Source: Opitutaceae bacterium (lineage in GTDB: Bacteria; Verrucomicrobiota; Verrucomicrobiia; Opitutales; Opitutaceae). From it: a stretch of 64,000 nt of DNA. Below, one piece after another: positions 54,945 through 64,000 of this stretch (the first letter of the stretch is position 1; each line of letters begins with the position of its first letter). The stretch spans positions 62,001 to 126,000 of the forward strand of contig JAGYIG010000005.1 of NCBI GenBank assembly GCA_018402455.1, written 5' to 3'. The notes beneath the pieces were generated by a model. It was not told the origin of the DNA. It searched no databases and saw nothing but the letters and a program-made list of their open reading frames with translations. Made by a program: the position numbers and the translations under genes.

Positions 54945-55931
54945 TCAGCCGAGCATGTCGGCCACCATGTCGCGCTCACCCACGAGCTCCGCATTGGTGG
55001 CGGCGAGCTTCTGTTGGGAGAAGGCGTCGCTCAGATCGTAGTCGGTGATGATTTCATAAGACCCGGGCGTGGTGGTGCGCACGGGCATACCCGCCCAGAC
55101 GTTGGGATCGAACCCGTATTGGCCTTCACTCTTCACCGCGACGGAATGAATCGCCCCCGGGGTCATGAGATCCCGCACATGGTCGACGAGTGCGTTGGCG
55201 GCGGATGCAGCGGAGGAGAGTCCGCGGGCGGCGATGATGGCGGCGCCGCGCTTGCCGACGGTCGAGCAGAAGTCGCCTTCGAGATAGGCTTGATCATTGA
55301 TCACCTCAGCGGCGGGTTTACCGTCGATGGTGGCGTGGGCAAAGGCGGGATACATCGACGGGCTGTGGTTGCCATAGATGAAGATGTCCTTCACGGCGGT
55401 GAGGTCGACGCCGGCTTTTTTGGCCAGCTGGGCCTGGGCGCGGTTTTGGTCGAGACGGACCATGGCGGTGAAGCGGTCGGGCGAAAGGCGTTTGGCCTTG
55501 GAGGCGGCGATCATCACGTTGGTGTTGGCCGGATTGCCGACCACGGCGACGCGGGCGTCTTCCGCGGCGACGCGGTCGATGATCTCGCCTTGGCCGGTGA
55601 AGATGACGCCGTTGCCCTTGAGCAAATCGGCGCGCTCCATGCCGGGGCCGCGGGGCTTGGCACCGACGAGCAGGGACCAATTGGCGTCCTTGAAACCGAC
55701 CTCGGGAGCGTCGGTCAGAACCATATCCTTGAGCAGGGGAAACGCGCAGTCATCGAGTTCCATGGCGACGCCTTCCAGCGCTTGCATGGCCTTCTCGACC
55801 GGGATTTCGATCATTTGGAGGATAACCGGTTGGTCCGGGCCGAACATTTGGCCGGACGCAATGCGGAATAGGAGGGAGTAGCCGATTTGACCGGCTGCAC
55901 CCGTGACGGCGACTCGAATGGGAGTTTTCAT
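54945..55931 (-). CDS. mdh: Malate dehydrogenase
   Basis: A 328-residue NAD(P)-dependent enzyme of the TCA cycle (malate to oxaloacetate) of the cytosolic-type MDH branch. The start at 55931 gives [21 protein letters not shown] with the nucleotide-binding GxxGxx[15 protein letters not shown] is the mobile loop with substrate-binding arginines, VVGNPANTN the cofactor block and [12 protein letters not shown] carries the catalytic His. It is followed by a strong terminator. Length and motifs are normal. Confidence 0.95.
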   Translation of the reverse strand: MKTPIRVAVTGAAGQIGYSLLFRIASGQMFGPDQPVILQMIEIPVEKAMQALEGVAMELDDCAFPLLKDMVLTDAPEVGFKDANWSLLVGAKPRGPGMERADLLKGNGVIFTGQGEIIDRVAAEDARVAVVGNPANTNVMIAASKAKRLSPDRFTAMVRLDQNRAQAQLAKKAGVDLTAVKDIFIYGNHSPSMYPAFAHATIDGKPAAEVINDQAYLEGDFCSTVGKRGAAIIAARGLSSAASAANALVDHVRDLMTPGAIHSVAVKSEGQYGFDPNVWAGMPVRTTTPGSYEIITDYDLSDAFSQQKLAATNAELVGERDMVADMLG

Positions 55932-56132
55932 AGTTGGGTAAAGGATCGGGTTAATTAACCACAAGGCAGCGGGGGAGGACACGCATCAATTGCGGTTTAT
56001 CGGTCGAATTGGGTGCTTTCGTCGCCGGGTGGACGTTGGGGGACTGGCGAGGAGTGGGGTCAAGGTAGGATCGGTGGGCCCAAAAATCAACCGGCGGACT
56101 GGACTGACCGGAATTAATGAGTAGCTCAGAAG

Positions 56133-56876
56133 ATGAACTTATCTGGAAGCATATTTGCAAAGATTAATTTATTCCTAATCATAAGTTTGGGGTTTTCTAA
56201 CGCTTTATCGGCCCTGAACACCTCGAGTGTTTTCAGTCCCGATGTGAAAGCCGGGGAGCGGGCGTGGGAGCTGCGCTCAAGCTATTTGCCCGATGAGTCA
56301 CCCGCGGAGTGGGCTCAGCGCCTGCACTACCAGCAGGCGATCAACGAAGCATGGCGCTGGCGGGTGATCGGATTGTTTTACGATCCGGGGCAGGGAGGGG
56401 CCGAGTTCCAGTATGCGCGATTGGAGGCGCAGTGGCAGTTTCGGGAGAATGAAACGGCTGGTTGGGACAGTGGAATCCGTTACGAATTGCAGATCGCGGA
56501 GAACGACAACACCCCTTCGCGAGGCCGGGTGGCCTGGACGGGAAAGTGGAACTGGGGAGAAGGTTGGGAGGCCCGGGCCAATCTCCTGCTCGGATTGCAG
56601 TTTGGGGAGCGTTCTCATGACGGGGTGTTGGTGGAGCATCGCCTGCAGTTCACGGGTCCGCTCGCCGGGGGGTGGCGGTGGGGTTTGGAGTCGTTTCACG
56701 ATTTCAATGACTCGCGTGCCTTTGGGGCGTTCGATGATCAAGAGCATCAGTTGGGGCCGATTCTGAAGGGCAAATTCGGGGGCGGCCAGTGGTCGGTGGC
56801 GACCAGCTGGCTGGTGGGGATTTCGGACAATGCGGACGACCATGACTTCCGGATCCATTTGATCCGGAGTTTGTAG
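56133..56876 (+). CDS. Exported beta-strand-rich protein, possible outer-membrane barrel
   Basis: A 247-residue protein with a signal peptide (KINLFLIISLGFSNALSAL). The mature part shows many alternating amphipathic strands separated by short turns with Gly, Asp and Asn (for example RLEAQWQFRENETAGWDSGIRYELQ and NLLLGLQFGERSHDG), the look of a small outer-membrane barrel. The C-terminus ends in SL and not the usual aromatic. Family not recognised. It converges on the DUF5060 gene with 10 bases between the stops. Confidence 0.65.
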   Translation: MNLSGSIFAKINLFLIISLGFSNALSALNTSSVFSPDVKAGERAWELRSSYLPDESPAEWAQRLHYQQAINEAWRWRVIGLFYDPGQGGAEFQYARLEAQWQFRENETAGWDSGIRYELQIAENDNTPSRGRVAWTGKWNWGEGWEARANLLLGLQFGERSHDGVLVEHRLQFTGPLAGGWRWGLESFHDFNDSRAFGAFDDQEHQLGPILKGKFGGGQWSVATSWLVGISDNADDHDFRIHLIRSL

Positions 56877-56886
56877 CCCGCGCGGG

Positions 56887-58749
56887 TCAGCGCCGGCGCA
56901 GCAGGATCGCCCAATCGCGATCCGCCTCCGTCGGCGCGGCACCGAGGTCCACCACGCGACCGGCCTCTACCTGTTCGATCCGGCCCAACTGCAATTCGCC
57001 GCCGTGGCGGGGGTCAAACCAGTGCACGTCGTAGGTTCCGGTGGCGTCGGTGAGATCGAGTTGGGCGGTCCCGCCCTCCCGGAGGTAGACCAAGTAGGTG
57101 TGGTTCGGTTTGGCGAAGCCGTAGGCGTTGTCGCCGACGACCCGGGCGTTGGCCGCGGTCATGTCTTGGAATGGCACGTATTCGTTGAAGAAATCGAGGG
57201 CGATTTTGGTTTGGCGCCACATCTCGGCGCGCACGCGAAGGTCTTCGCTGCTCAGGTCGCTGGTGGGGGCGTTGTTTTGCCAGCCCGCATACCATTCGAC
57301 GCCGGCGCCGCCGGCCATGAAGACGCCCCACAGCACGTCTTTGCGGGGGCCATCCCGCGTGGGGTCTTCGTCATCGGGGCGCAGGCCGTATTCCCAGCCC
57401 AGGGGCTCGGACATGCTGACCAGCCAAGGACGCCCGCCCGCGACGGACATCTCCAGATGTTCGATGATGTGCTGATTATAGTTCTCGTGGCGTTGCAGCG
57501 CCGGGCCCTCAAAGGCCTCAAACCCGACCAGCGGCGGGTAAATCTCCACGATCTCGATATCGTGCATGACGATGGGGTGCCGGTAGGGATCGAGTTTGCG
57601 AATATAACGGGCAAAGGCTTGGTGCTGGGCGGTGGTGGTGCCGACTCCGACCGCGCCGCCTTTTTCGTCGGTCCAACCGCTTTCCTCTCCCAGATCCCAA
57701 GTCAGCGCGAGGTGGTGGCCGAAGCGCGCGATGAGTTCGCGGTAGTAAAGTTTGCGGGTGTCGGCAAATGGCGCACCCCCGTCCTCCACCTCGAAGAGGC
57801 TCTCGTTCTCGGTCTCCGTCAGCAACATGTGGATGTGAATGCCCTGATTCTGCAGGTGGGCAAAGACCCATTCCCACTGATCCAGTTTACTCACATCGAA
57901 GCTGTCGCGAGTCTGGGGATCGGCCCACGGCCAGATGTCATTGCCATCGCCCGCGTAGGTAAACGGCATCAGGTAGATCGAGTTGAGCCCCTGGGCGGCG
58001 AGGTAGTTGACGACCCCGATAATGCCTTTGGCGTCGTCGCCGTCTTCGTCCGTCCAATGGGGATCGCCCTCGCGCCAGTCTTGGCGGTGGGGACCGTAGT
58101 GATGGAGTTGGTCGATGCCGAGGGAGGGGAATTCCGGGGTCTTGGCGAAATCGTAGGTGCCATCGATGCCGTCAAAGGCCAAAAAGTTCTCCGGACTGCC
58201 GGCGCCTCCCATGAGGAAGTAGCGTCCGGATGCCGCAAACCTCGGATGGTGTTTGCCGACATATTCGAGCCGACCGTGCCCTCGAAAGTCGCGGCTGGAT
58301 GCATCCAAGGGGGAAGGCGCGATCTCGAAGTGTCCGGTGGACCGCGGTAGCGGGTGGGGCTGCCCCGCAGCGTCTGAAACCGCGATGCGGTCACCGGTAA
58401 CCAATGCGGCCTGATAGTGCCAGGTGCCGACCCGGTCTGGCGTAAAACGCACCTGCCATTGATCGCCGGCATCGGCGTGGGAACTACCGGCGTGCCCATC
58501 AGCGGCGAAAAACCCCGGAACGGTGTAGACGGTGCCGGATTCGGGGTGGGTGAAGTCCACGGTCAGGCGGTGGTCCCAAAAAGTTGCGGGCTCGGACTCA
58601 GAGCCCATCGGACCGGTAAAGGTCAGCGTGATGAGATGCCACGTGGCGAGGGTTCCGCGCACATCGGCGGCGTGGGTGGAGACGGTGGCGAGCAGCGTGG
58701 CGGCGCAAACCAAGCCAAGGCGACGGAGGAGCAGGGCGGGGGCAGTCAT
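56887..58749 (-). CDS. DUF5060 glycoside hydrolase-like protein with C-terminal collagen-binding-type domain
   Basis: A 620-residue secreted protein with signal peptide MTAPALLLRRLGLVCAATLL. The N-terminal DUF5060 domain (TFTGPMGSESEPATFWDHRLTVDFTHP, residues 30-150) precedes a TIM-barrel glycosidase core. The core contains YAGDGNDIWPWADPQ, DQWEWVFAHLQNQGIHIHMLL, LTWDLGEESGW with likely acid residues, and LVSMSEPLGWEYG. The C-terminal 90 residues resemble the putative collagen-binding domain found after such cores. It is probably a polysaccharide or glycan hydrolase on the cell surface; the exact family and substrate are not decided. Confidence 0.85.
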   Translation of the reverse strand: MTAPALLLRRLGLVCAATLLATVSTHAADVRGTLATWHLITLTFTGPMGSESEPATFWDHRLTVDFTHPESGTVYTVPGFFAADGHAGSSHADAGDQWQVRFTPDRVGTWHYQAALVTGDRIAVSDAAGQPHPLPRSTGHFEIAPSPLDASSRDFRGHGRLEYVGKHHPRFAASGRYFLMGGAGSPENFLAFDGIDGTYDFAKTPEFPSLGIDQLHHYGPHRQDWREGDPHWTDEDGDDAKGIIGVVNYLAAQGLNSIYLMPFTYAGDGNDIWPWADPQTRDSFDVSKLDQWEWVFAHLQNQGIHIHMLLTETENESLFEVEDGGAPFADTRKLYYRELIARFGHHLALTWDLGEESGWTDEKGGAVGVGTTTAQHQAFARYIRKLDPYRHPIVMHDIEIVEIYPPLVGFEAFEGPALQRHENYNQHIIEHLEMSVAGGRPWLVSMSEPLGWEYGLRPDDEDPTRDGPRKDVLWGVFMAGGAGVEWYAGWQNNAPTSDLSSEDLRVRAEMWRQTKIALDFFNEYVPFQDMTAANARVVGDNAYGFAKPNHTYLVYLREGGTAQLDLTDATGTYDVHWFDPRHGGELQLGRIEQVEAGRVVDLGAAPTEADRDWAILLRRR

Positions 58750-58834
58750 GGGAAGGAGTAGGGGGTAGGGGTCCTGCAGCCTACCTCAGCCCGCGATGGA
58801 AGCCACCCCGGGGGTGGGCTATGTTAACCGGAGC

Positions 58835-59890
58835 TTAGTGGAACCGCGGCGCGAGGGCCTCGTGCGTGTCGCGGATGAGCTTCTCCGTGGTTGCCCAATC
58901 AATACAGCCATCGGTAATGGACACACCGTAGCGCAACGCTTCCAGCGGTTGAGGGAATTTTTGACTACCGGCGCTCAAGTTACTCTCGACCATCGCGCCA
59001 ATGATGTCGGTGTTGCCGGCGCGAACCTGATCGAGCACGGCACGCATGACTTCGGGTTGGCGGGCGGGATCCTTGTCCGAGTTGGCGTGGGAGCAGTCGA
59101 TCATAATGGCTGGCAGCAATCCGGCATCGCGCAGGGTTTCCCCGGTCTTGGCCACCTCGGTGGCGGCGTAGTTGGGACCGGATGAACCACCGCGTAGCAC
59201 GATATGGCAATTGGGGTTGCCGGCGGTGGCGACCGCGGAGGCCCGTCCCTCCACGCTGACCCCCAGAAACGTCTGGGGTTGGGCGGCGGCTTTGATGGCG
59301 TTGAGCGCGGACCCCAGCGTGCCGTCGGTGCCGTTTTTAAACCCCAGCGGCATCGAGAGTCCGGAAGCCATCTGGCGGTGGGTTTGGGACTCGGTGGTGC
59401 GGGCGCCAATGGCGGACCAGCAAATCAGGTCGGCGATGTATTGAGGCGTGATGGGATCGAGGAGCTCTGTCGCGGTCGGCAGACCGAGGTCCAAAACCTC
59501 CCGGAGAAACTTCCGCGCGGTGCGCAGGCCCAAAGCGATGTCGTGGGTGCCGTCGAGGTGGGGGTCCATGATCAAACCCTTCCAGCCCACGGTGGTGCGG
59601 GGTTTTTCAAAGTAGACCCGCATCACCACCATAATCCGGTCGGACACCTCGCCGGCGAGGGCGGCCAGCCGTTGGGCGTAGTCGCGCCCGGCCGCGAGGT
59701 CGTGGATGGAGCACGGACCAACGATCAGGAGGAATCGCTTATCCTCGGTGAAGATCAACCGATGGATGTGTTTGCGGGATTCGGCGACGAAGGCCGACTG
59801 GCGATCGCTTCGCGGAAGCTCCGCAAACAGGCTGGCCGGAGAGGGGAGTTCCTTGGTCTCAGTGACATTAATGTCGGAGGTGCGCTGCAT
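58835..59890 (-). CDS. 3-deoxy-7-phosphoheptulonate synthase (DAHP synthase, type I)
   Basis: A 351-residue enzyme that condenses phosphoenolpyruvate and erythrose-4-phosphate, the entry step of the shikimate pathway. The E. coli AroF/G/H type is shown by LLIVGPCSIHD, EKPRTTVGWKGLIMDPHLDGT, GARTTESQTHRQMASGLSMPLGFKNGTDG and MIDCSHANSDKDP. I chose the ATG at 59890 (MQRTSDINVTETKELPSP). The frame remains open into the upstream repeat and offers an ATG at 60028, but those extra residues do not look like protein. The repeat copy B lies 102 bases upstream. Confidence 0.93.
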   Translation of the reverse strand: MQRTSDINVTETKELPSPASLFAELPRSDRQSAFVAESRKHIHRLIFTEDKRFLLIVGPCSIHDLAAGRDYAQRLAALAGEVSDRIMVVMRVYFEKPRTTVGWKGLIMDPHLDGTHDIALGLRTARKFLREVLDLGLPTATELLDPITPQYIADLICWSAIGARTTESQTHRQMASGLSMPLGFKNGTDGTLGSALNAIKAAAQPQTFLGVSVEGRASAVATAGNPNCHIVLRGGSSGPNYAATEVAKTGETLRDAGLLPAIMIDCSHANSDKDPARQPEVMRAVLDQVRAGNTDIIGAMVESNLSAGSQKFPQPLEALRYGVSITDGCIDWATTEKLIRDTHEALAPRFH

Positions 59891-59991
59891 GAACCGTCGA
59901 CGTTGCAACAGGGAGCCGATGCGGTGCAAGGCTGGGGAGGCGACAGATTCGTCGGATTGTGGACTTGGCCTCGGCGAGGAATCCGGACAAA

Positions 59992-60048
59992 AAGTTGGCC
60001 GGTCACCTACCCCTAAGTGACCGGCCATTTGCTTTCTTAGTTACCCCA
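59992..60048 (-). repeat. Dispersed hairpin repeat, copy B
   Basis: Inverted copy of the element at 25188-25244, with two mismatches in 57 bases. Same perfect stem (59997-60006 with 60017-60026) and same loop. On the minus strand the stem is followed by AACTTTTTG, a T-rich tail. It lies in the divergent promoter region between DAHP synthase and ygfZ, so here it is placed to act as a leader or attenuator and not as a gene-end terminator. Confidence 0.8.
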
Positions 60049-60155
60049 AAACTACCGCTAGGCGGTAGAAGATGTAAATCTGATGTTGCTAAGAGAGCAG
60101 ATGGAGTAACTTTCGTCAACACAAAGTTCTCAAAAACTTTCATATATTTCTATAA

Positions 60156-61070
60156 ATGACTCATAAAGAAAACGATAAAAATCGTTATAGTTTTGCAATA
60201 CACCGTAAATACTGCGCCGATAATCCCCGCTCGGTGGTGCTGGCGACTGGGGAAGATGCCCTAGAGTTTTTGCAAGGTCAGTTGACGCAAGACCTGTCGC
60301 AACTTGCGGACAGCGAAGGGGCTTATGGGTTTCTGCTGACCGCGAAGGGCCGAGTGTTTGGTGATGCCTTTCTTTGCCGCATCGACCAAGAGCGGTGGCA
60401 GATCGTCAGTTGGAGTTTGGCCGCCGAACAGCTCATGGCTCGGTTGGAAGCCTACATTGTTGCGGACGACGTTGAGCTCAGCGACGAGACGGTGCGGTGG
60501 AGGGGGTGGCGTGTCGGGGGAGGAAGCGTGGCGGGCGAGTTGGGTCTGAGTGGGGAGTCGGAGTTGCGGGAGTTGGACCCGGCTCCGGACCTTGCTTTGG
60601 GCTGGCGATACCTCTTGGGCCGGGCGGATCAAACCTTCGAGTGGCCGGAGGAGTGGGGCGAGGGCACGACCGATGCGTTTGAGGCGGTGCGGATTCAGCA
60701 AGGTTGGCCGAGCGTGCCGACGGACCTGGGGGAGGGAGATTTCCCTCAGGAGGGAGGACGTCATTTGCACGCCGTCTCCTTCACCAAGGGCTGCTACCTG
60801 GGACAGGAAGTGATGGCGCGATTGGCGGCGACGGGTCGGGTGCGTCGAGCCCTGGGGCGGGTGCAGGGTTCAGGTCCGGCGCCGACTGGAGAGGTGACGT
60901 TGATGCAGGCGGATAAGAAGGTGGGGGCGCTGCGCTCCCGGATTAATCTGCCGGCTCCGGCGGGTTGGTTGGGCCTGACGATGATCCAGCTCGCGCACTT
61001 TGATCCGGGAAAGCCCCTGGCCACGGATCAGGGACAGGCACTGGAGTTCGATGGCTTGGTGGGCGGCTAG
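60156..61070 (+). CDS. ygfZ: YgfZ/GcvT-domain folate-binding protein
   Basis: A 304-residue protein that in other bacteria uses tetrahydrofolate to help iron-sulfur cluster assembly or repair. The start of the fold is VVLATGEDALEFLQGQLTQDLSQL, and the diagnostic motif KGCYLGQEVMARL (family KGCYxGQE) is complete. The upstream region is AT-rich, in contrast to the rest of the window. The start at 60156 gives a longer N-terminus (about 26 residues before the fold) than usual, so a later start is possible, but no better codon stands out. Confidence 0.9.
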   Translation: MTHKENDKNRYSFAIHRKYCADNPRSVVLATGEDALEFLQGQLTQDLSQLADSEGAYGFLLTAKGRVFGDAFLCRIDQERWQIVSWSLAAEQLMARLEAYIVADDVELSDETVRWRGWRVGGGSVAGELGLSGESELRELDPAPDLALGWRYLLGRADQTFEWPEEWGEGTTDAFEAVRIQQGWPSVPTDLGEGDFPQEGGRHLHAVSFTKGCYLGQEVMARLAATGRVRRALGRVQGSGPAPTGEVTLMQADKKVGALRSRINLPAPAGWLGLTMIQLAHFDPGKPLATDQGQALEFDGLVGG

Positions 61071-61211
61071 AGATGAGGGCAGCACATCCCGCGTTGGGGC
61101 ATGGCGTCGGCTGCGGTCCACACTCGGTTCAGCGCCCAGCCCTGCATTCACTGGAATAGGGAAATCCAGCCCATGTAGGATCGGTCAAAGAAGGAAAAAA
61201 ACCGCACGGTT

Positions 61212-61487
61212 GTGCTGAGACGTAGCCTGGCGTTCACTGATGGGGTGGAAGACTTCGAACATGTGAAACGGCTTTGTCGCTCGTTTGGTGCGGATGAGGG
61301 GCAGGCCGAGATCATGGCCCGGCAGCTCCTCAAGCGGGCCGAGCAAATAGCGGAACAGCGCAACTGCGACCAAGTCGAGGCCATGCGTTACCTGCTGGAC
61401 CTCACTTGGCGGGGAGCGCGGGGGGAGGCGCCGCCGGGATTTGAAGGCGGTACCCCGCCCGACCCCAAGCCCCCGCCGCAGGGTTAA
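61212..61487 (+). CDS. Small hypothetical protein, about 91 residues
   Basis: Starts with GTG at 61212 (MLRRSLAFTDGVEDFEHVKRL). Mostly helical in its first 70 residues, with a Pro/Gly-rich tail. The frame is open from 61161, so the start is uncertain. No family recognised. Composition is coding-like and the gap between ygfZ and galK would otherwise be empty. Confidence 0.5.
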   Translation: MLRRSLAFTDGVEDFEHVKRLCRSFGADEGQAEIMARQLLKRAEQIAEQRNCDQVEAMRYLLDLTWRGARGEAPPGFEGGTPPDPKPPPQG

Positions 61488-61551
61488 ATGGGGATCTCGC
61501 CAAAGCAGGCTTTGACCCGGCGCTTCGGAGAGACATTACTGGCAGCCACTT

Positions 61552-62712
61552 ATGCTAGAGCGCGTTTCCGATTTGTTTCGCCAGAGTTTTGGCGGTGAGC
61601 CCGCCGTCATCACCCGCGCGCCCGGTCGCATTGAGTTCATCGGGAACCATACGGACTACAATGGCGGCACGGTTTTGGGGGCGGCGGTCGATGGGGGACT
61701 GTGGGTGGCGGCCAGTCCGCGTCGTGATGCTCGGCGACGGTGGCGGTCGGCGATCGGGGAGGCGGTTGTCGAAACGGGGGAGGCGTTGGTGAAGTTGGAA
61801 GGGGAGTCGGCTTGGGTGAACTATCCACAGGGCGTCATGGCGGCGATGCAGTCACACGGTTTGACCCTGCCGGCGGGGTTCGATTACGCGGTGGCGAGCG
61901 ACCTGCCAGTGGGCGCCGGCCTGAGCAGCAGCGCGGCCATCGAACTGTCTTCGGCTTTGGCCTTTCTGGAGTTGACGAATCAATCGGTCGACCGGGAGAC
62001 CCTGGTGAAAATCGGTCGTCAAGCGGAGAACGATTTCGTGGGCGTACCGTGTGGGATTCTTGATCAGGGCGTGTCGGGATTCGGTCGGCGTGACCACCTG
62101 GTGTTCATTGATTGCCGGAGGCCGGAGTTTTCGACGGTCCCCCTGCCAGCCGGGGCGCATTTTTGGATCTTCAACACCCACACCAAGCATGCGCTCGTTG
62201 ATGGTCTCTACAGCGCCCGGCACGCGGAGTGTATGGCTGCCGCGGCGGACCTGGGCGTGGAACAATTGGCAGACGCGTCATTGGAGCTGTTTTACCGAGA
62301 GCAATCGCGGTTGTCTCCGACCGTGGCCAAGCGGGCCCGTCACGTCCTCGAGGAAATCGATCGAGTCGGGCAGACCATCGCAGCCCTGAACGCGGCTGAC
62401 CTGTCCGCGTTGGGCCGACACCTCACGGCATCGCATCGCAGTTCGCAGCATGCGTTTGAGAACAGCACGCCGGAACTGGATTCGTTGGTTGATCAACTCA
62501 CCACCATGGCGGGGGTTTATGGAGCTCGGCTGACGGGCGGCGGATTCGGTGGCGCCGTCATGGCCCTGACTGATGGCAGCTTCGGCGAAGCCTACGTAAA
62601 ACTCGCCGATCAGGTCGCGGAGGGCTACCGCAGCCGTTGGGGAGCGGAGGCTCAGGTATTGCACCTGCTCACCGATGATGGCGCGGAGGTTATCCGCGCG
62701 ATGCCGTCATAA
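61552..62712 (+). CDS. galK: Galactokinase
   Basis: A 386-residue GHMP-family kinase that phosphorylates galactose at C1, the first step of the Leloir pathway. The N-terminal substrate motif is [17 protein letters not shown], with Asn where many have Glu. The phosphate-binding loop is [14 protein letters not shown], and the C-terminal motif 3 is [15 protein letters not shown]. No other Leloir gene is in the window. It converges on the last gene, and the stop codons abut. Confidence 0.92.
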   Translation: MLERVSDLFRQSFGGEPAVITRAPGRIEFIGNHTDYNGGTVLGAAVDGGLWVAASPRRDARRRWRSAIGEAVVETGEALVKLEGESAWVNYPQGVMAAMQSHGLTLPAGFDYAVASDLPVGAGLSSSAAIELSSALAFLELTNQSVDRETLVKIGRQAENDFVGVPCGILDQGVSGFGRRDHLVFIDCRRPEFSTVPLPAGAHFWIFNTHTKHALVDGLYSARHAECMAAAADLGVEQLADASLELFYREQSRLSPTVAKRARHVLEEIDRVGQTIAALNAADLSALGRHLTASHRSSQHAFENSTPELDSLVDQLTTMAGVYGARLTGGGFGGAVMALTDGSFGEAYVKLADQVAEGYRSRWGAEAQVLHLLTDDGAEVIRAMPS

Positions 62713-64000
62713 TTCGCGGGTGTCCTCTGCCGGCAGGGTGGTGGATCGGTGATGATTCGCTGGTTGGTCGGTCAGGATCCGGATATTGCGAAGGTAAACG
62801 GCGCCGCCGCTGAGGTCCTCGGTCAGCCGGTGAATTTGGAAACCGATCAACCCGGATGCGGTTTGGTCATCGATGAGGTGCAACGTGGGCACGCCATTGA
62901 CCCAGGTGCGGAAGGTCTGACCAATGGCTTCGATGCGGTAGTGATTCCACTCCGATGGTCGATACGCGTCCCGGGCGGCGGCCTTACCCTCGAGGGAATA
63001 CAACCAGCCACGGCCCCCTTCTTCGTAAATACCGCCGGTCCATTGGCGGGAAGACTGATCGATTTCCATCTGATACCCATGGGTGCGGCCGTCCATGATG
63101 GCCGGGTTGCGTTGGCCGCGCAGGAGGATGCCGGAGTTCAAGTTGCCGATGACTTTGACATCCACTTCGAGGATGAAATCGGCGTAGGTCTCGGCGGTGA
63201 CGAGATAGGTCATCGCGCTGGCATCCTGGTGGACGGCGACGATCGCTCCATCGTCCACGAGCACCGTCGACTGCCCCTCAACGACATCCCAGCCGTCCAG
63301 AGAATGGCCGTCAAAGAGGCTCTGCCACTGGGGGGCAGGTACCGGGTTCAAACGGTAGAGTTCGCCGAAGTTGGGGTCGCGGGAATTGAGGGCCACGTAG
63401 AGCTGACCATCCGGTCCACTGAGCACATCACGCACCCGCCCTTGGCCTTTCAGAATAATTTCATCCTCGAGGATCTGGCCGTCGTGGATGACGAGGCGGC
63501 GGAGTTCCTGCGATGCCAAACCAGCAACCAGCAGATCGCCCGTCCAACCGGGGAATACCGTCCCCTCGTAAAAATCGATCCCGCAGACTGCGATGGACGG
63601 GTTCCAGTAGTGCCGGGGCTGGGCGAGACCGTCGCGGGCGGTTTCGTTGGTGATCGGGGTCCCGTTGTAATTCATGCCATAGGTGATCACGGGCCAGCCG
63701 TAATTCACGCCGGGTTCGATCAGATTGACCTCGTCACCCCCGCGCGGTCCGTGCTCGGTCGCCCAGAGCATCCCGGTGGCCGGGTCGATATCCAAGCCTT
63801 GCGGGTTGCGGTTGCCGAGCGTCCAGAGGGAGGGGAAAGCGCCGGGTTGTTCGGCAAACGGATTGTCCGGGGGGATGCGCCCGTCGTCGAAAATACGGTG
63901 GACCTTGCCGTTGGGCTTGGTGACATCCTGCGCCATCGTCATGCGGCCACGATCTCCGATGCTAAAGAACAGGTAACCGTCCTGGAAAACGAAACGGGTT
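62707..64000 (-). CDS. PQQ-dependent sugar dehydrogenase (GSDH) fused to DUF1080 domain (5' end cut by window edge)
   Basis: The frame continues past position 63942 to the right edge ([18 protein letters not shown]), so the true start lies outside the window. The N-terminal part is a soluble glucose/sorbosone dehydrogenase beta-propeller: [24 protein letters not shown] and [10 protein letters not shown]. After about residue 215 counted from 63942 comes a DUF1080 domain ([16 protein letters not shown], then GYQMEID and [10 protein letters not shown]), now named 3-keto-disaccharide hydrolase. The fusion suggests oxidation and cleavage of a sugar by one secreted protein. Confidence 0.88.
   Translation of the reverse strand, partial: TRFVFQDGYLFFSIGDRGRMTMAQDVTKPNGKVHRIFDDGRIPPDNPFAEQPGAFPSLWTLGNRNPQGLDIDPATGMLWATEHGPRGGDEVNLIEPGVNYGWPVITYGMNYNGTPITNETARDGLAQPRHYWNPSIAVCGIDFYEGTVFPGWTGDLLVAGLASQELRRLVIHDGQILEDEIILKGQGRVRDVLSGPDGQLYVALNSRDPNFGELYRLNPVPAPQWQSLFDGHSLDGWDVVEGQSTVLVDDGAIVAVHQDASAMTYLVTAETYADFILEVDVKVIGNLNSGILLRGQRNPAIMDGRTHGYQMEIDQSSRQWTGGIYEEGGRGWLYSLEGKAAARDAYRPSEWNHYRIEAIGQTFRTWVNGVPTLHLIDDQTASGLIGFQIHRLTEDLSGGAVYLRNIRILTDQPANHHRSTTLPAEDTREL

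Noticed and set aside
59891-60028. N-terminal extension of DAHP synthase starting in the hairpin repeat
   Set aside because: The extra 46 residues are low-complexity Arg/Ser/Pro, and known DAHP synthases begin near the ATG at 59890.

Overview
The window is 64 kb of GC-rich bacterial chromosome with tightly packed genes on both strands. The protein families suggest a marine or salt-tolerant Opitutaceae-like verrucomicrobium. They include Tat-exported polysaccharide enzymes, a GMC oxidoreductase with a gluconate-dehydrogenase subunit 3, DUF5060 and DUF1080 enzymes, paired RND pumps and a two-step glycine betaine pathway. There is no rRNA or marker gene, so the taxonomy is an inference. I see no tRNA, rRNA, CRISPR array, prophage or intact insertion sequence.

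Layout. Positions 1-7078 hold the end of a Na/phosphate cotransporter, two lipoproteins (one with an apparent frameshift), and a four-gene operon on the other strand. That operon encodes a TolQ/MotA-type proton channel, a degenerate actin/Hsp70-fold protein and two membrane-anchored von Willebrand A proteins whose anchors carry an ExbD-like aspartate. This is my best candidate for an undescribed system. Positions 7142-12372 hold a membrane-anchored peptidyl-arginine-deiminase-family enzyme and an operon of a TPR protein plus two exported low-complexity proteins. Positions 12626-16360 hold an M48 metalloprotease, a TonB-C-domain protein and an overlapping pair of a zinc metallopeptidase and an ATP-grasp ligase. 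Positions 16475-24304 are mostly ion transport: a TrkA-type channel, Kup (frameshifted) and SulP, plus a formylglycine-generating-enzyme-type protein.

Positions 25188-29998 hold a repeated hairpin element, an RND permease with its adaptor, and MutT. Positions 30130-40149 look like a TetR-controlled polysaccharide regulon: sodium symporter, transglutaminase-like protein, DegT-type aminotransferase, heparinase II/III-family lyase, sugar isomerase, TetR regulator, acetyltransferase and metallo-beta-lactamase-fold hydrolase. Three copies of a GTAACC-N4-GGTTAC palindrome sit in front of its transcription units. Positions 40567-42812 encode a GMC oxidoreductase and its small subunit. Positions 42979-51258 hold an adaptor with two RND permeases, one carrying a large extra insertion.

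Positions 52249-54720 hold an alkaline phosphatase remnant, then a hairpin-rich leader and the two methyltransferases that make betaine from glycine. The rest is central metabolism and sugar enzymes: malate dehydrogenase with a clear terminator, a DUF5060 glycoside hydrolase, DAHP synthase, YgfZ, galactokinase, and a PQQ-type sugar dehydrogenase fused to a DUF1080 domain that runs off the right edge.
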